DNA of 64,000 nucleotides, from NCBI RefSeq assembly GCF_002251365.1, contig NZ_NPJH01000024.1, forward strand, positions 1 to 64,000. Reading direction: 5' to 3'. Shown piece by piece: positions 36,239 through 46,493 of the stretch (positions within the stretch are counted from its first letter, which is position 1; each line of letters starts with the position of its first letter). The DNA is from Prevotella sp. P3-122 (lineage in GTDB: Bacteria > Bacteroidota > Bacteroidia > Bacteroidales > Bacteroidaceae). The position numbers and the translations under genes are program-made. Under the pieces are notes generated by a model. It did not search any database, was not told the origin of the DNA, and worked only from the letters and a program-made list of their open reading frames with translations.

Positions 36239-39200
36239 ATGATTGAAAAGCAACATTTAGAGAAAGGATTCTTTCCTCGCCAACGATGGCTTGTAGGAGA
36301 GAAGTTCCGTCGAGGCTGGATGATTGTCCTGTTCCTCTTGACATTATTGCCTTTAAGCCAGACGGCAAAGGCAGATCAAGATTACACCGCGCCAGCGGCT
36401 TATGGTTGGACAAGTTTCAAATATCCAGAGACCATGCACATTGGATTTGAGCTTGTTTTCTTCAATTATCATGAGGGAAACTGTGGCTATGTAGGTCCTG
36501 TTAACTTGTATGTTGATAACGAGCTTGCCATTGACCTTAGAAAGGTTTGGGACTCGATATCCGACCAACTTGGTTCCGAGAAAAATGTAAGGCACTACAT
36601 TGCGAACATGTGGATGAATCCGCAGTCTTTCTCAACCACCAAGAAAGGCGGTACAGTTACCATATCCAATCTGAGAGAGGGAAACAACAAATGGTATGCC
36701 TGTCATGTTGACATCATCCTCGACCGAATACTTGATGACAACAACATAGTATTAAAAGTATCTGGAACTTGGAAATGGACACAAGCATCTGACACAGATA
36801 AGTCTTCAGGACAAGCAACCCGAGTACTTACTAGAACAATCAAAGCGCCCACTGTTACAAATTTGCCAACATTCACGGTGTCTCGCCCATCAAAAGGCAT
36901 GGCAAAGCTTTCTTCAAGTCTCACCAAGCATACTTATCCAAATGCAATCACGAAGGGGAAGGCTGGAACATGGGGCTACAAATTCCACTTTGCGAAGAAG
37001 ATCAACAAAACTGATTTCTGGCCACTCACGTCAGACCGCTACACCATTATACAGGCTGCAAAGAATAGCGGGACGCTTCAGAACAGAAACGCTACAGACT
37101 ATGATGCCGGTACAGACGCAACCAGTGTGGCCGTTACAATGAACGTGCCAAGCCTCTATGCGCCGACTACCATTTATCCGCTTGTGACAAGATTTGCAAG
37201 TGAATATACCATATTTCCATACAATAATAATGGAGACAAAGCAGCTACCAAGGGAATAAGTCTCAACAAATACACTTCTGTTGTGGTGTATGGATATCCT
37301 CGTCCAAACCCAGTAGGTAAGGGTAACGCAAGCAGTGGCGAGAAGTATGCAATGAAGGCGACTCACGACCAATGGAGCAAGACTGTCACCCTGACCTGGT
37401 ATCCGCAGTTCGCTGATGCCAATAATGTAAACACAAACGGAAAATGGATTGTTTTCCGTAAGAGAGAGGGAACGTCAGATGATCACAAGAAGATTGGTGA
37501 AGTAGCCTACAGCAAATATGGTAAATACCAAAACACATTTATAGATAACGACAAAGACTTGCTGTACGACACGGAATATCGTTACACCGTAGTCTTCCAA
37601 CCCAATGAGTGGAATCAAGCACTGACCAGTCCTTCTGACGCTCCAGAGCTTTCCAGCTATGTACTGAAAACAATAACAAGGACTTCACCTTTGCATTCAT
37701 TGAATCCAAGTACCAATTTTAAAGATAAGGTAGAAATAACCTGTAATTTAAACACTTTCTATAATGCCGGTACGGATGCTAACAAGGGACAGAAAGAATA
37801 CACTCTTAAGCTGTACCGTTGCACACCATCGACAAGCTGGTGTCCTGAACCAATAGCCACATATACTATTAATGACAGCACCACTACTACCGTTGTATTC
37901 ACAGACAAAGATGTAAGCCCATGCGAAACTTACAAGTACAAAGTGGAAGTTACGGCATTGGAGAAGACATTCAGCTTAATTAGTTCAACAACAGGAAGTA
38001 TATCCGGTTCTACTGAGGTAACCAGCGTAGTGGCAAGCCGCGGAACATTCTCCGGAACAGTACGCCTAACGTGGAATGTTACCCAAGTTGGTACATCCAT
38101 CACCTATTTCAATGTACAGCGCCGACTGCTCGGCAGCCAGGACGAGAATGACTTCCTAACTATATATACTACATCTGGAGTCGCAACGTCCTACAGTTAC
38201 GAGGACAACACAGCCCAGCCTGGCACCTACTATGAGTATCGCGTGCAATGTTACCGTGAATGTAATAATGATGGAAAAACGGAATATTCCGATGGAGGTT
38301 CTCAAAAGACCGACGGCTTTGCTTTGGCCACAGGTATCATCAGCGGTCGTGTATCTTTTGGCACAGGCACAGCCGTAGACAGCGTAAAGGTTAGCCTTGA
38401 GGCGAACTCCTCTGATGGCGAGACTCTGAACCCCTTCCATTCTTTGCGCATCGAAGGTACAAAGTCATATGTCTACCTTGACAAGACTGCACAGAAAGAC
38501 ACCACTGAGTATTTTTCCGTCTTTTCCAACTCTTGGACTGCTCAGTTGTATTACAGGTCAGACTCAATTAGGAACAGTCGAAACACGTTCTTCGATGCAG
38601 GTGTCGTAGGACTATGTGCCAGTGATGGAGAAATTAGTTATCTCGCTAAAGATTATTTCTTAAACACAAGAGGGGTAGTGGAAATGTGGGATAGATGGTA
38701 CTCTTCAGGTATTAAGATTAAAAAAGGCAAGTTCTATAACATCTCTTTCTCATACAACAATGCCAGCCCAGACAGCATGTTTATCTTACGTGTAATAGAC
38801 GAGGATGGAAACATGCAGAAAAAGGTGTATAATGATGAGGCTTTAGCCACATACTATAATAGGAACATAGGTAGCACAAAAACATGGACCAGAAGGAATA
38901 TATGTTTTGGTAATACAGGTAATGGCCTAAATACCTATTGCGTTGCCAATATCGACGAGTGCCGCATCTGGCGTAAGGTTCTCACCGATGCCGAGTTGAT
39001 GCGCAACTACAACCGCGTACTTTCCGGTTCCGAGGATGGGCTCTGGGTATATTACAAGTTTGATGAGGGCATCGAGAAACCGTCCATAGCCTACGACTAC
39101 TCGAAGACTGGCGGCGTGTCAAACGGCAACCATGCTACAGTCGTGAGCATGGATGATTCCGATATCGTACCTAACAAGGACCAGCTCTCTGCCTGCGGTT

Positions 39201-42200
39201 TGACCGATTCGAATGGTAACTATACCATCAGCGGCATCCCATTCTCAGGTGATGGTACTACCTATTCCATCATTCCGTCAAAGGGTGTTCATTCCTTCTC
39301 TCCGTCTAAATCAAGTCGCTTTGTGAGCGGCTCGTCCCTGGTATATAGCGGAGTGGACTTCACCGATGAGTCTTCCTTCAAGGCAAGTGGTATAGTGCGC
39401 TATTCAGGTACCACCATTCCTGTGGAGGGCTGTACGGTATATGTGGACGGACAGGCTGCCAGCATGAATGGCAATCTGGTACAGACCGATGAGAAAGGTG
39501 AATTCCTGGTAAGTGTACCCATCGGTAATCATTATATTGAGGTCAAGAAGGACGGGCATACCTTTGTCAGCAATGGACGCTATCCTGCGGACGTGAACGG
39601 AGTGGGAACCACTATATTGTTCAATGAGGAGAAGCGTAATATCGCATTCTGGGATACCACTTTGGTCAACTACACAGGACGCGTAGTGGGTGGAACCGTC
39701 CAGGGAGAGAAGACCTTAGGATGCAAGCAGAGTAAAAACAACGTTGGCCGGGCAACGCTCAAGTTGATGTATACCGACAGCGGAGTTTTCAATGCCATGA
39801 AGGTGGTGAATGACGCCTCAATCGCTTACAGCCCCAACACATCAACAGTAGAGGTTGTTTCTCAAACCGATAACATCCTGAGCCATGCTTATCGCGGAGC
39901 TGACAACTTGTCGCAATATGTATTCATCACAACCGACAGCCTTACAGGCGAGTTCTCGGCTCTTCTTCCCCCGTTGAGATACGAGCTGCAGGAGATAAAA
40001 TTCGTCAACAACAACAAGGACAATCCAAATGCAGGAAAGAACCTGTTGAAGAATAATGTGGATGTTGACTTGAGTGACCCATTGACTCTGGTGACTGACA
40101 CTACGGTGATGGAAAATGGCGATATATATACGTATGACTACCATACAGCCTATAAGCTTGCCTGGCGTACGGATGCTTTCTTCGAGGTTACTCAGCAGGA
40201 CTGTATAGCGGACGAGTTCGGTATTGACAGTTGTGTGGTAAGTGACGAGCTAGGCGATTTCCCGGTAGAAGTGCGCAAGCGCATCATAGGCAGCAGCAAT
40301 CAGAATTCCGTTGTCTACAACTATGGCTATCCCCTCTTCGTGTCACAGGACAAGTACACCTTCAACATCAAGGCGTATGAGCAGTATGTCAACTATGACA
40401 TGCGTTCCACCGAGAACAACGAGTATCCAATGGATGTGGTGCCCTTGAGCGGACTCCCTGTGACCATCAGCAACGCCCTCTCCAGTGACCAGACTGTATA
40501 TATGCAAGGTAATTCAGAAAATGGCACACCAGGTGAGGTACACGAGTTGAAGACAAACAGCATTGAGCTTGACAGTCTGGGACAATTCTCTTATACATGG
40601 ATGGCCGGACTACCAAATATCACATCTCCTTTCGTCAGAGGTATTCAGTTCTATTATAACATCGACGGAGAAATGAAGGAATGGAGGGATGGCGGACTCA
40701 AGGCAGTCATCCTGGGTTCGTTGCCCACTGGAAGCAACTTTGTAACTCAGGGTCCCGACCTAATTGACATGGTGTTGCGTGATCCTCCAGGATCATATTC
40801 AAGTGCCAGCTGGACCAAGGGAACCGTCAGCAGCCATTTCTCTTCCTATGCAAAGGTGTGGTCTTCTGAAGATAGGGCTGCCGTAACGAAGAAGAATGGT
40901 CTTATAGTTGAATTTCAGATTGGCTCTATAGGCTTTACGACATCACACGCAACAGAGGCAGAGAATGACGAAGAAATAGGTGTGACCTTTACTTCAACTG
41001 GGGAAAATGCAAATTCGTGGACAAGAACCGTCAGTGTAGAGAGGAGCATCTCCACATCCGCTGACCCTGAGTATGTGGGTGCCAACGGAGATATCTTCAT
41101 CGGCTCATCCACAAATATTGTCTTCGGCAAGGCTAACGAGGTAGGACTCTTCAGAAATACGGGAGGGGAAACTGCGGCAAAATTGGACGTGAAGGAAGTA
41201 ACCACCACGGGATTAAGCTATGGCACAGAATTCCAGCATTCGCTATCTCATATTGAGAATTACCTTCTGCCCAACCTGGAAATGCTGAGAAATAAATTCC
41301 TGGTGACGGTACCCAATACAGATGAGTATGTCAACGATAAGGATCATGTGGTATATGTAACTTCACTCGATCCCGATGACCCTCGCTTTGGCTCCGACAA
41401 TGATGATTCTGACGTATGGGGAGATGCTGCGACAGAACGTCCATCTTCTGTGGGTAAATCCTACAGGATGGTACTGCCTGTGTCGGTTCCCAAAGATTTC
41501 GTGGCAGTCGATTCAGTGATGTATTTCAACAGCTCCATCAAGAACTGGCTTAAGCATCTGGAGAACAATGAGAAACAGAAAGTAACAGCTTATGAGAAGC
41601 AAAAGGAGTATTTAGTCAACAACTTGTCATTTGATGGAGGATCTTCTGTCACCATGACCCAGACTACAGATACCACCAAGACAAGTAGCCACGATGAAAC
41701 CGATATGGGACTTTTCAACTTGAATCTTTCCACAGGAGTTACCGTTGATGGTTTCGGCTTTTCTGCATCGTTCTCAACTATTACGGGAGGTGGTTCACAT
41801 GAGATGTCGGAGTCTTCCACCACAGAGTCCACCAGCTTCAGCTATACTTTGGAGGATAACCCTGGCGATGCACTCTCTGTGGACGTCTTCGACTATCGTG
41901 ACGGATGGTCTCCCATCTTCCGCACAAGAGGCGGACAGACTTCCGCTCCTTACGAGGGAGAGGTGCGTACCTCTTATTATATGCCCGACGAGAAGATTAT
42001 CATGGAGGGTACCATGCAGATAGAGAAACCACAGCTTACTGTTGACAGCCTCAAGTGGTCAATGGTCAGCAATGTGCCCACTGGTGGTGCTGCCAGCTAT
42101 ACGCTTAGTCTCTACAATAATTCCGAGACGAAGGATGACATGTACTACAGGCTACTTGTCAACGATGAGACTAACACCACAGGTGCCAAGCTCACCATCG

Positions 42201-45200
42201 ACGGGCTGCCTCTCACAGGAGAAGGTAGGGTTATCAGGATTCCTGCCACGGAGACCGTAACCAAGACTCTGCTGCTGGAGCAGACCAATCAGAGCATACT
42301 CCAGTATGACAGCATCAGTATCACTTTGTGTTCTCTGGTACAGTATGATCCTGCCAGCGACTGGGCACCTATTGCCGACACCATCTATGTGTCAGCACAG
42401 TTCGTGCCTTCATCCTCTTCAGTACACTTGGCTCTTGACAAGGATGTCATGAACACCATCACCAATGACACCTTGTGCATCACGTTCGACCAGTTTGATC
42501 GCAACTATGCCAACCTGAAATGTTTCCGCATCCAGAGCTTTGCTCCAGGTTCCACCGATTGGACCAACCTGCAGGAATACGTGCTTGATCCCAACAAGTT
42601 GACGAATGGGAAACTGTTGTTGCCAAAAGAGGCCAGTGTGGACTACATTTACAACATGCATGGCAAGAGCGATGGTCTCTACCGCTTCAGGGTGCTCTCC
42701 GTAAGCTCTTACGGTGGTCGCGAGATTACACGTTCCAGCAACGAGATATCCATTTACAAGGATATGCTGAAGCCCAAGCCACTTGGAGTGCCTCAGCCCT
42801 CGAACGGTATCCTGGGCGTGGGTGATGACATCAGCGTCACCTTCAATGAAGATGTTGTCAGCGGTGCGCTTACCAGCGATGACAACTTCGAGATTACAGC
42901 CGTGATGAACGGCTCGCAGATAGAGCACAACACAGCACTGTCCCTACAGGGAGAGGAGCGTACGGCATCCACCGAGGCTTCCATCTCGCTGGCAGGCAGA
43001 AGCTTCTCTACGGACATGTGGTTGTATGCTGAAAGTGATGGAACCATTCTCTCACATGGAAGCGGAACCGAGAAGTTTACCCTGTCTGTTGACAAGAATC
43101 AGCATCTCGTGATAAACGTGGGTAAGGACACCTATGTTTCCGAGGGTGTCATGCCAAAGGATACCTGGTGCTACCTCACAGTAAGTTATGAGGCAGCCGA
43201 TGGAATGGGAATCCTCAATGCAACTGTTTCCGAGTCAGCAAATACCAACAGACTCTTCCGTGACTGCCAAACAGCAGCTTACAATGGAGTGGGTGCGCTC
43301 AGCATCGGAGAGAGAATGAAGGGCGCCATCCACGAACTCACCTTGTGGGATGTGGCTCATGACAATGCCAAGGCACAGTTGGAGCGTCAGAAGACCAAGT
43401 CTCCATCTACGGCCAACCTCATGGGCTACTGGAAGATGAACGAGGGCGAGGGTAACAAGATTACCGACTATGCACGAAATCGTCATCTGGTTTCCACCGG
43501 CGAGACATGGTATATAAATAATGAGAACAAGGCTGTCGTGCTGGACGGCTCTTCCTACCTGAACTTCTCGATTGGAGATCTTGCTGTAGATGCAGAGGAC
43601 AATCAGGCGGTAGAGTTCTGGATTAAGGCCGATAAGCAACAGGGCGAGGCCCAGCTCCTGGATATGGGAAAGAATGGCCTCTGGATGGATGCAGACGGAT
43701 TGCTCAAGTTCACTTCTGACGACAACACTTACGATGCAGGCACCAGCGTGCTGGCCGACAACGAGTGGCATCATATCGCAATCAATGTACTGCGTTCTGG
43801 AAACACCTCAGTATATGTGGACGGACAACGCGCCCTCAGCACATCCTCACGCAATATCGCCACATTCAATGATGATGTTCTGGCGATAGGAGCACGTTGT
43901 GAACTTGATTCTACACACAGCCATATCGTATCTTCTGACCGTCATCTCACAGGTCTTGTTGATGAGGTAAGGTTGTGGAACGCCACTCTGGATGCTTCCT
44001 CGCTCAGCAACAACCGCAAGCTGAGACTCACAGGCAAAGAAACTGGTCTGGTAGCTTACTTCCCGTTTGAGATTAAGACACTTGACCAAGCTGAACAGGT
44101 CGTGACAGATACCACCAGCCTCAGCATCGTTGCTGACGGAGTGAAACGTGTGGCAATGTATGGTAAGAATTCCCTTGCGTATACCGACCAGGCACCTGCT
44201 CTGATGGCCAAGCCTACGCTTACCAATGTGGCATTCTCTTACACAGCAAGTGCCAACAAGGTGGTCATCAACATCAATGAAGAACCAGCAGCCATTGAGG
44301 GTTGCACCATCAACTTCAAGGTAAAGCGCGTAAAGGACAACAATGGTAATTCCTGTGATCCCATCAGCTGGACAGCTTATGTGAACCGCAACAGTCTGGC
44401 TTGGGCTGAGGATAAGGTCAGCGTCACCCAGAAGGGTGGAGAGGAAACCTCGTTCGGGGCTACAATCTCAAACAAGGGTGGTACTCAGCAGGAATGGTAC
44501 CTGAGCGGCATGCCGTCATGGCTGAAGGTAAATACCGAGAACGGATATATCGACCCGCTGTCATCTGTTGATCTTGAGTTCACTGTGAGCAAGTCATGCC
44601 CCATAGGCAAGTATGCCGAGACAATCTATCTGGTAAATGGTGACGACCTGGCTCTGCCTCTGGCCTTGAATGTTACCGTCACAGGAGATGTTCCTAATTG
44701 GGCAGTGGACGCAAGCAAGTACAGCAGCTCCATGAACCTTGTGGGCACACTCTCAGTCAATGGTGTTCCCTCTACAGATGTCGACGATATACTTGGAATC
44801 TTTGTTGATGACGAATGCCGTGGTGTGGCTAAGCCCACATACAGCAAGCGTTATGACGAGTACTTCGTGATGCTCGATGTGGCATGCCAGTCATCAGAGA
44901 AAGACAAGGACGTAGAATTCCGCATCTATGATGCCAGCACAGGCATGGTATGGCCAGTGGTAGAGAGCACTCCAGATGTAAAACTGACTGCTGGAGCCAT
45001 CTATGGTTCGTTTAATGCTCCCGTTAAACTCAATGCCCTTGACAAGATAGAGCAGACCATCGCTTTGGGTACAGGCTGGAACTGGACCTCTCTGGCTGTG
45101 AATGCAGAGGACATGAGCGTGGGTGCCGTGATGAGTGGCGTTACAGGAGAAAGTGTTCTGATGAAGAGCAAGACTGCCTCTTCCATGACGTATGATGGTA

Positions 45201-46054
45201 TCTGGGAGGGTACCCTCACCAGCCTCAATGTCCGTGATATGTACAAGATACTCATGACATCAGCTGTTCCACTCACCATCACAGGTTCACGTCCTGATGA
45301 TACAGAACGAACCATCAGCGTCGTTCCAGGTTGGAACTGGATAGCTTTCAACAGTACCTCTATCCAGAGTGTTGACGATGCCTTTGCCGGACTCAGTCCC
45401 GAGGATGGCGACTTGGTAAAGAGCAAGCAGGGTTTCTCCATCTATGACGGATACGAGTGGAATGGTTCACTGCAGGCTCTCACACCAGGTCAGGGTTACA
45501 TGTACATGAGCCAGTCCAGCGAGACAAGAACCTTCCGTTATCCTGTCTCCATTTATCTCAATACTCGCCGTATTGCGGCAGAGCGTAGCCTGAATGGTGT
45601 ATTCGTACCCACCGACAACAGCCAGTTCCCTGGAAACATGACTGTAGTGGCACGCGTAACCTATGACGGTCAGCCTCTTGCCAACAGCGAGATAGGAGTG
45701 TTCAATGGAGACGAATGCCGTTCGGCAGAATTTACCAATGACAATGGCATTGTCTTCCTCACCATACCAGGAAATGGCGGAGAGGAACTCTCGTTCATCA
45801 TTCCTTATGATGGTGTTATGCTCAAGTCAACCGCCACTATATCATACGAGGATGACGGTATCATCGGAAGTCCCAACACCCCCTATGCTATTGACTTCAA
45901 TGAAGATTCTATCGTAACCAGCATAGCAGGTCTGAGCGACTCCAGCAGCAATGAGAATTGGTACAACGTCAACGGCATCCGTATCAATGCTCCCCAGAAG
46001 GGTGTAAACATCTTCCGCAAGGGAAGCGAGATTAGGAAAGTCGTAGTGAAGTAA
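36239..46054 (+). CDS. giant secreted LamG/Ig-like multidomain protein, paralog 1
   Basis: A 3,271-aa protein. A basic N-terminal extension of about 26 residues precedes a signal helix (MIVLFLLTLLPLSQTAKA). By eye: Fn3-like modules at about 330-690 (ITYFNVQRRLLGSQDENDFL); LamG-like jelly roll 1 at about 735-940 (ANIDECRIWRKVLTDAELMR); carboxypeptidase-regulatory-like modules at about 1045-1200; a central region at about 1590-1900 (ADPEYVGANGDIFIGSSTNI); a SbsA-type Ig domain near 2180-2230; LamG-like domains 2 and 3 at about 2245-2610; a BACON-like module near 2730-2815; and a type IX-like tail (NVNGIRINAPQKGVNIFRKG). Probably a surface or secreted binding protein; no catalytic domain was recognised. 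A paralog lies at 47854. Confidence 0.85.
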   Translation: MIEKQHLEKGFFPRQRWLVGEKFRRGWMIVLFLLTLLPLSQTAKADQDYTAPAAYGWTSFKYPETMHIGFELVFFNYHEGNCGYVGPVNLYVDNELAIDLRKVWDSISDQLGSEKNVRHYIANMWMNPQSFSTTKKGGTVTISNLREGNNKWYACHVDIILDRILDDNNIVLKVSGTWKWTQASDTDKSSGQATRVLTRTIKAPTVTNLPTFTVSRPSKGMAKLSSSLTKHTYPNAITKGKAGTWGYKFHFAKKINKTDFWPLTSDRYTIIQAAKNSGTLQNRNATDYDAGTDATSVAVTMNVPSLYAPTTIYPLVTRFASEYTIFPYNNNGDKAATKGISLNKYTSVVVYGYPRPNPVGKGNASSGEKYAMKATHDQWSKTVTLTWYPQFADANNVNTNGKWIVFRKREGTSDDHKKIGEVAYSKYGKYQNTFIDNDKDLLYDTEYRYTVVFQPNEWNQALTSPSDAPELSSYVLKTITRTSPLHSLNPSTNFKDKVEITCNLNTFYNAGTDANKGQKEYTLKLYRCTPSTSWCPEPIATYTINDSTTTTVVFTDKDVSPCETYKYKVEVTALEKTFSLISSTTGSISGSTEVTSVVASRGTFSGTVRLTWNVTQVGTSITYFNVQRRLLGSQDENDFLTIYTTSGVATSYSYEDNTAQPGTYYEYRVQCYRECNNDGKTEYSDGGSQKTDGFALATGIISGRVSFGTGTAVDSVKVSLEANSSDGETLNPFHSLRIEGTKSYVYLDKTAQKDTTEYFSVFSNSWTAQLYYRSDSIRNSRNTFFDAGVVGLCASDGEISYLAKDYFLNTRGVVEMWDRWYSSGIKIKKGKFYNISFSYNNASPDSMFILRVIDEDGNMQKKVYNDEALATYYNRNIGSTKTWTRRNICFGNTGNGLNTYCVANIDECRIWRKVLTDAELMRNYNRVLSGSEDGLWVYYKFDEGIEKPSIAYDYSKTGGVSNGNHATVVSMDDSDIVPNKDQLSACGLTDSNGNYTISGIPFSGDGTTYSIIPSKGVHSFSPSKSSRFVSGSSLVYSGVDFTDESSFKASGIVRYSGTTIPVEGCTVYVDGQAASMNGNLVQTDEKGEFLVSVPIGNHYIEVKKDGHTFVSNGRYPADVNGVGTTILFNEEKRNIAFWDTTLVNYTGRVVGGTVQGEKTLGCKQSKNNVGRATLKLMYTDSGVFNAMKVVNDASIAYSPNTSTVEVVSQTDNILSHAYRGADNLSQYVFITTDSLTGEFSALLPPLRYELQEIKFVNNNKDNPNAGKNLLKNNVDVDLSDPLTLVTDTTVMENGDIYTYDYHTAYKLAWRTDAFFEVTQQDCIADEFGIDSCVVSDELGDFPVEVRKRIIGSSNQNSVVYNYGYPLFVSQDKYTFNIKAYEQYVNYDMRSTENNEYPMDVVPLSGLPVTISNALSSDQTVYMQGNSENGTPGEVHELKTNSIELDSLGQFSYTWMAGLPNITSPFVRGIQFYYNIDGEMKEWRDGGLKAVILGSLPTGSNFVTQGPDLIDMVLRDPPGSYSSASWTKGTVSSHFSSYAKVWSSEDRAAVTKKNGLIVEFQIGSIGFTTSHATEAENDEEIGVTFTSTGENANSWTRTVSVERSISTSADPEYVGANGDIFIGSSTNIVFGKANEVGLFRNTGGETAAKLDVKEVTTTGLSYGTEFQHSLSHIENYLLPNLEMLRNKFLVTVPNTDEYVNDKDHVVYVTSLDPDDPRFGSDNDDSDVWGDAATERPSSVGKSYRMVLPVSVPKDFVAVDSVMYFNSSIKNWLKHLENNEKQKVTAYEKQKEYLVNNLSFDGGSSVTMTQTTDTTKTSSHDETDMGLFNLNLSTGVTVDGFGFSASFSTITGGGSHEMSESSTTESTSFSYTLEDNPGDALSVDVFDYRDGWSPIFRTRGGQTSAPYEGEVRTSYYMPDEKIIMEGTMQIEKPQLTVDSLKWSMVSNVPTGGAASYTLSLYNNSETKDDMYYRLLVNDETNTTGAKLTIDGLPLTGEGRVIRIPATETVTKTLLLEQTNQSILQYDSISITLCSLVQYDPASDWAPIADTIYVSAQFVPSSSSVHLALDKDVMNTITNDTLCITFDQFDRNYANLKCFRIQSFAPGSTDWTNLQEYVLDPNKLTNGKLLLPKEASVDYIYNMHGKSDGLYRFRVLSVSSYGGREITRSSNEISIYKDMLKPKPLGVPQPSNGILGVGDDISVTFNEDVVSGALTSDDNFEITAVMNGSQIEHNTALSLQGEERTASTEASISLAGRSFSTDMWLYAESDGTILSHGSGTEKFTLSVDKNQHLVINVGKDTYVSEGVMPKDTWCYLTVSYEAADGMGILNATVSESANTNRLFRDCQTAAYNGVGALSIGERMKGAIHELTLWDVAHDNAKAQLERQKTKSPSTANLMGYWKMNEGEGNKITDYARNRHLVSTGETWYINNENKAVVLDGSSYLNFSIGDLAVDAEDNQAVEFWIKADKQQGEAQLLDMGKNGLWMDADGLLKFTSDDNTYDAGTSVLADNEWHHIAINVLRSGNTSVYVDGQRALSTSSRNIATFNDDVLAIGARCELDSTHSHIVSSDRHLTGLVDEVRLWNATLDASSLSNNRKLRLTGKETGLVAYFPFEIKTLDQAEQVVTDTTSLSIVADGVKRVAMYGKNSLAYTDQAPALMAKPTLTNVAFSYTASANKVVININEEPAAIEGCTINFKVKRVKDNNGNSCDPISWTAYVNRNSLAWAEDKVSVTQKGGEETSFGATISNKGGTQQEWYLSGMPSWLKVNTENGYIDPLSSVDLEFTVSKSCPIGKYAETIYLVNGDDLALPLALNVTVTGDVPNWAVDASKYSSSMNLVGTLSVNGVPSTDVDDILGIFVDDECRGVAKPTYSKRYDEYFVMLDVACQSSEKDKDVEFRIYDASTGMVWPVVESTPDVKLTAGAIYGSFNAPVKLNALDKIEQTIALGTGWNWTSLAVNAEDMSVGAVMSGVTGESVLMKSKTASSMTYDGIWEGTLTSLNVRDMYKILMTSAVPLTITGSRPDDTERTISVVPGWNWIAFNSTSIQSVDDAFAGLSPEDGDLVKSKQGFSIYDGYEWNGSLQALTPGQGYMYMSQSSETRTFRYPVSIYLNTRRIAAERSLNGVFVPTDNSQFPGNMTVVARVTYDGQPLANSEIGVFNGDECRSAEFTNDNGIVFLTIPGNGGEELSFIIPYDGVMLKSTATISYEDDGIIGSPNTPYAIDFNEDSIVTSIAGLSDSSSNENWYNVNGIRINAPQKGVNIFRKGSEIRKVVVK

Positions 46055-46077
46055 AAAAAGCCTCTAATAAACAAAAT

Positions 46078-46118
46078 TCCCCAGTCCTCTCCAATGCGAG
46101 AAGGCTGGGGATTTGTTT
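46078..46118 (+). terminator. intrinsic terminator after giant gene 1
   Basis: CCCCAGTCCTCTC and GAGAAGGCTGGGG form an imperfect stem followed by ATTTGTTT. A close relative lies at 58558-58597, after the end of the second module. Confidence 0.75.
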
Positions 46119-46265
46119 ATAGGGGACATTCGCATCCTTCAAACTATCCACTCCCCTCTCTCTTGGGGAAAATTCCAGTTAAGCGAGAGCAATGGGAAAA
46201 ATGTTTCCCTATTGCCGAGTGTTAGGAACTTCGCCGAAGCAACTGGGATGGTGGTGAGGCTTCAT

Positions 46266-46375
46266 ATATCTGCGTTGGCGTTTTCAGCTATCTGCGTTGG
46301 CGTTTTCAGCTATCTGCGTTGGTGTTTTCAGATATCTGGGTGGACAATGTCGGATATATGCGTGATTTATACAGA
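46266..46375 (+). promoter_or_regulatory. 22-bp direct-repeat array upstream of membrane AraC regulator 1
   Basis: Five units start at 46266, 46288, 46310, 46332 and 46354, exactly 22 bp apart. The unit begins ATATCTGCG or CTATCTGCG, is followed by TTGGCGTTTT in the first copies, and usually ends in CAG or CGG. The last unit starts 101 bp before the -7 element. Regular repeats at two helical turns are typical of AraC-type operators, so autoregulation is plausible. Confidence 0.75.
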
Positions 46376-46428
46376 ATTCATCTTGCTGAAAAAGGAAAAA
46401 AGAGTGAACAGAAAATTAAAGGATAACA

Positions 46429-46462
46429 TTTGGTTTTCTATGAATATTTTTTTGTACATTTG
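46429..46462 (+). promoter_or_regulatory. promoter of membrane AraC regulator 1
   Basis: TTTG at 46429-46432 and TACATTTG at 46455-46462 are separated by 22 bp, a little long. The same spacing and the same -7 sequence occur before regulator 2. Confidence 0.55.
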
Positions 46463-46493
46463 CAGCGATATTTAATCAGAATCACACGAGGAT

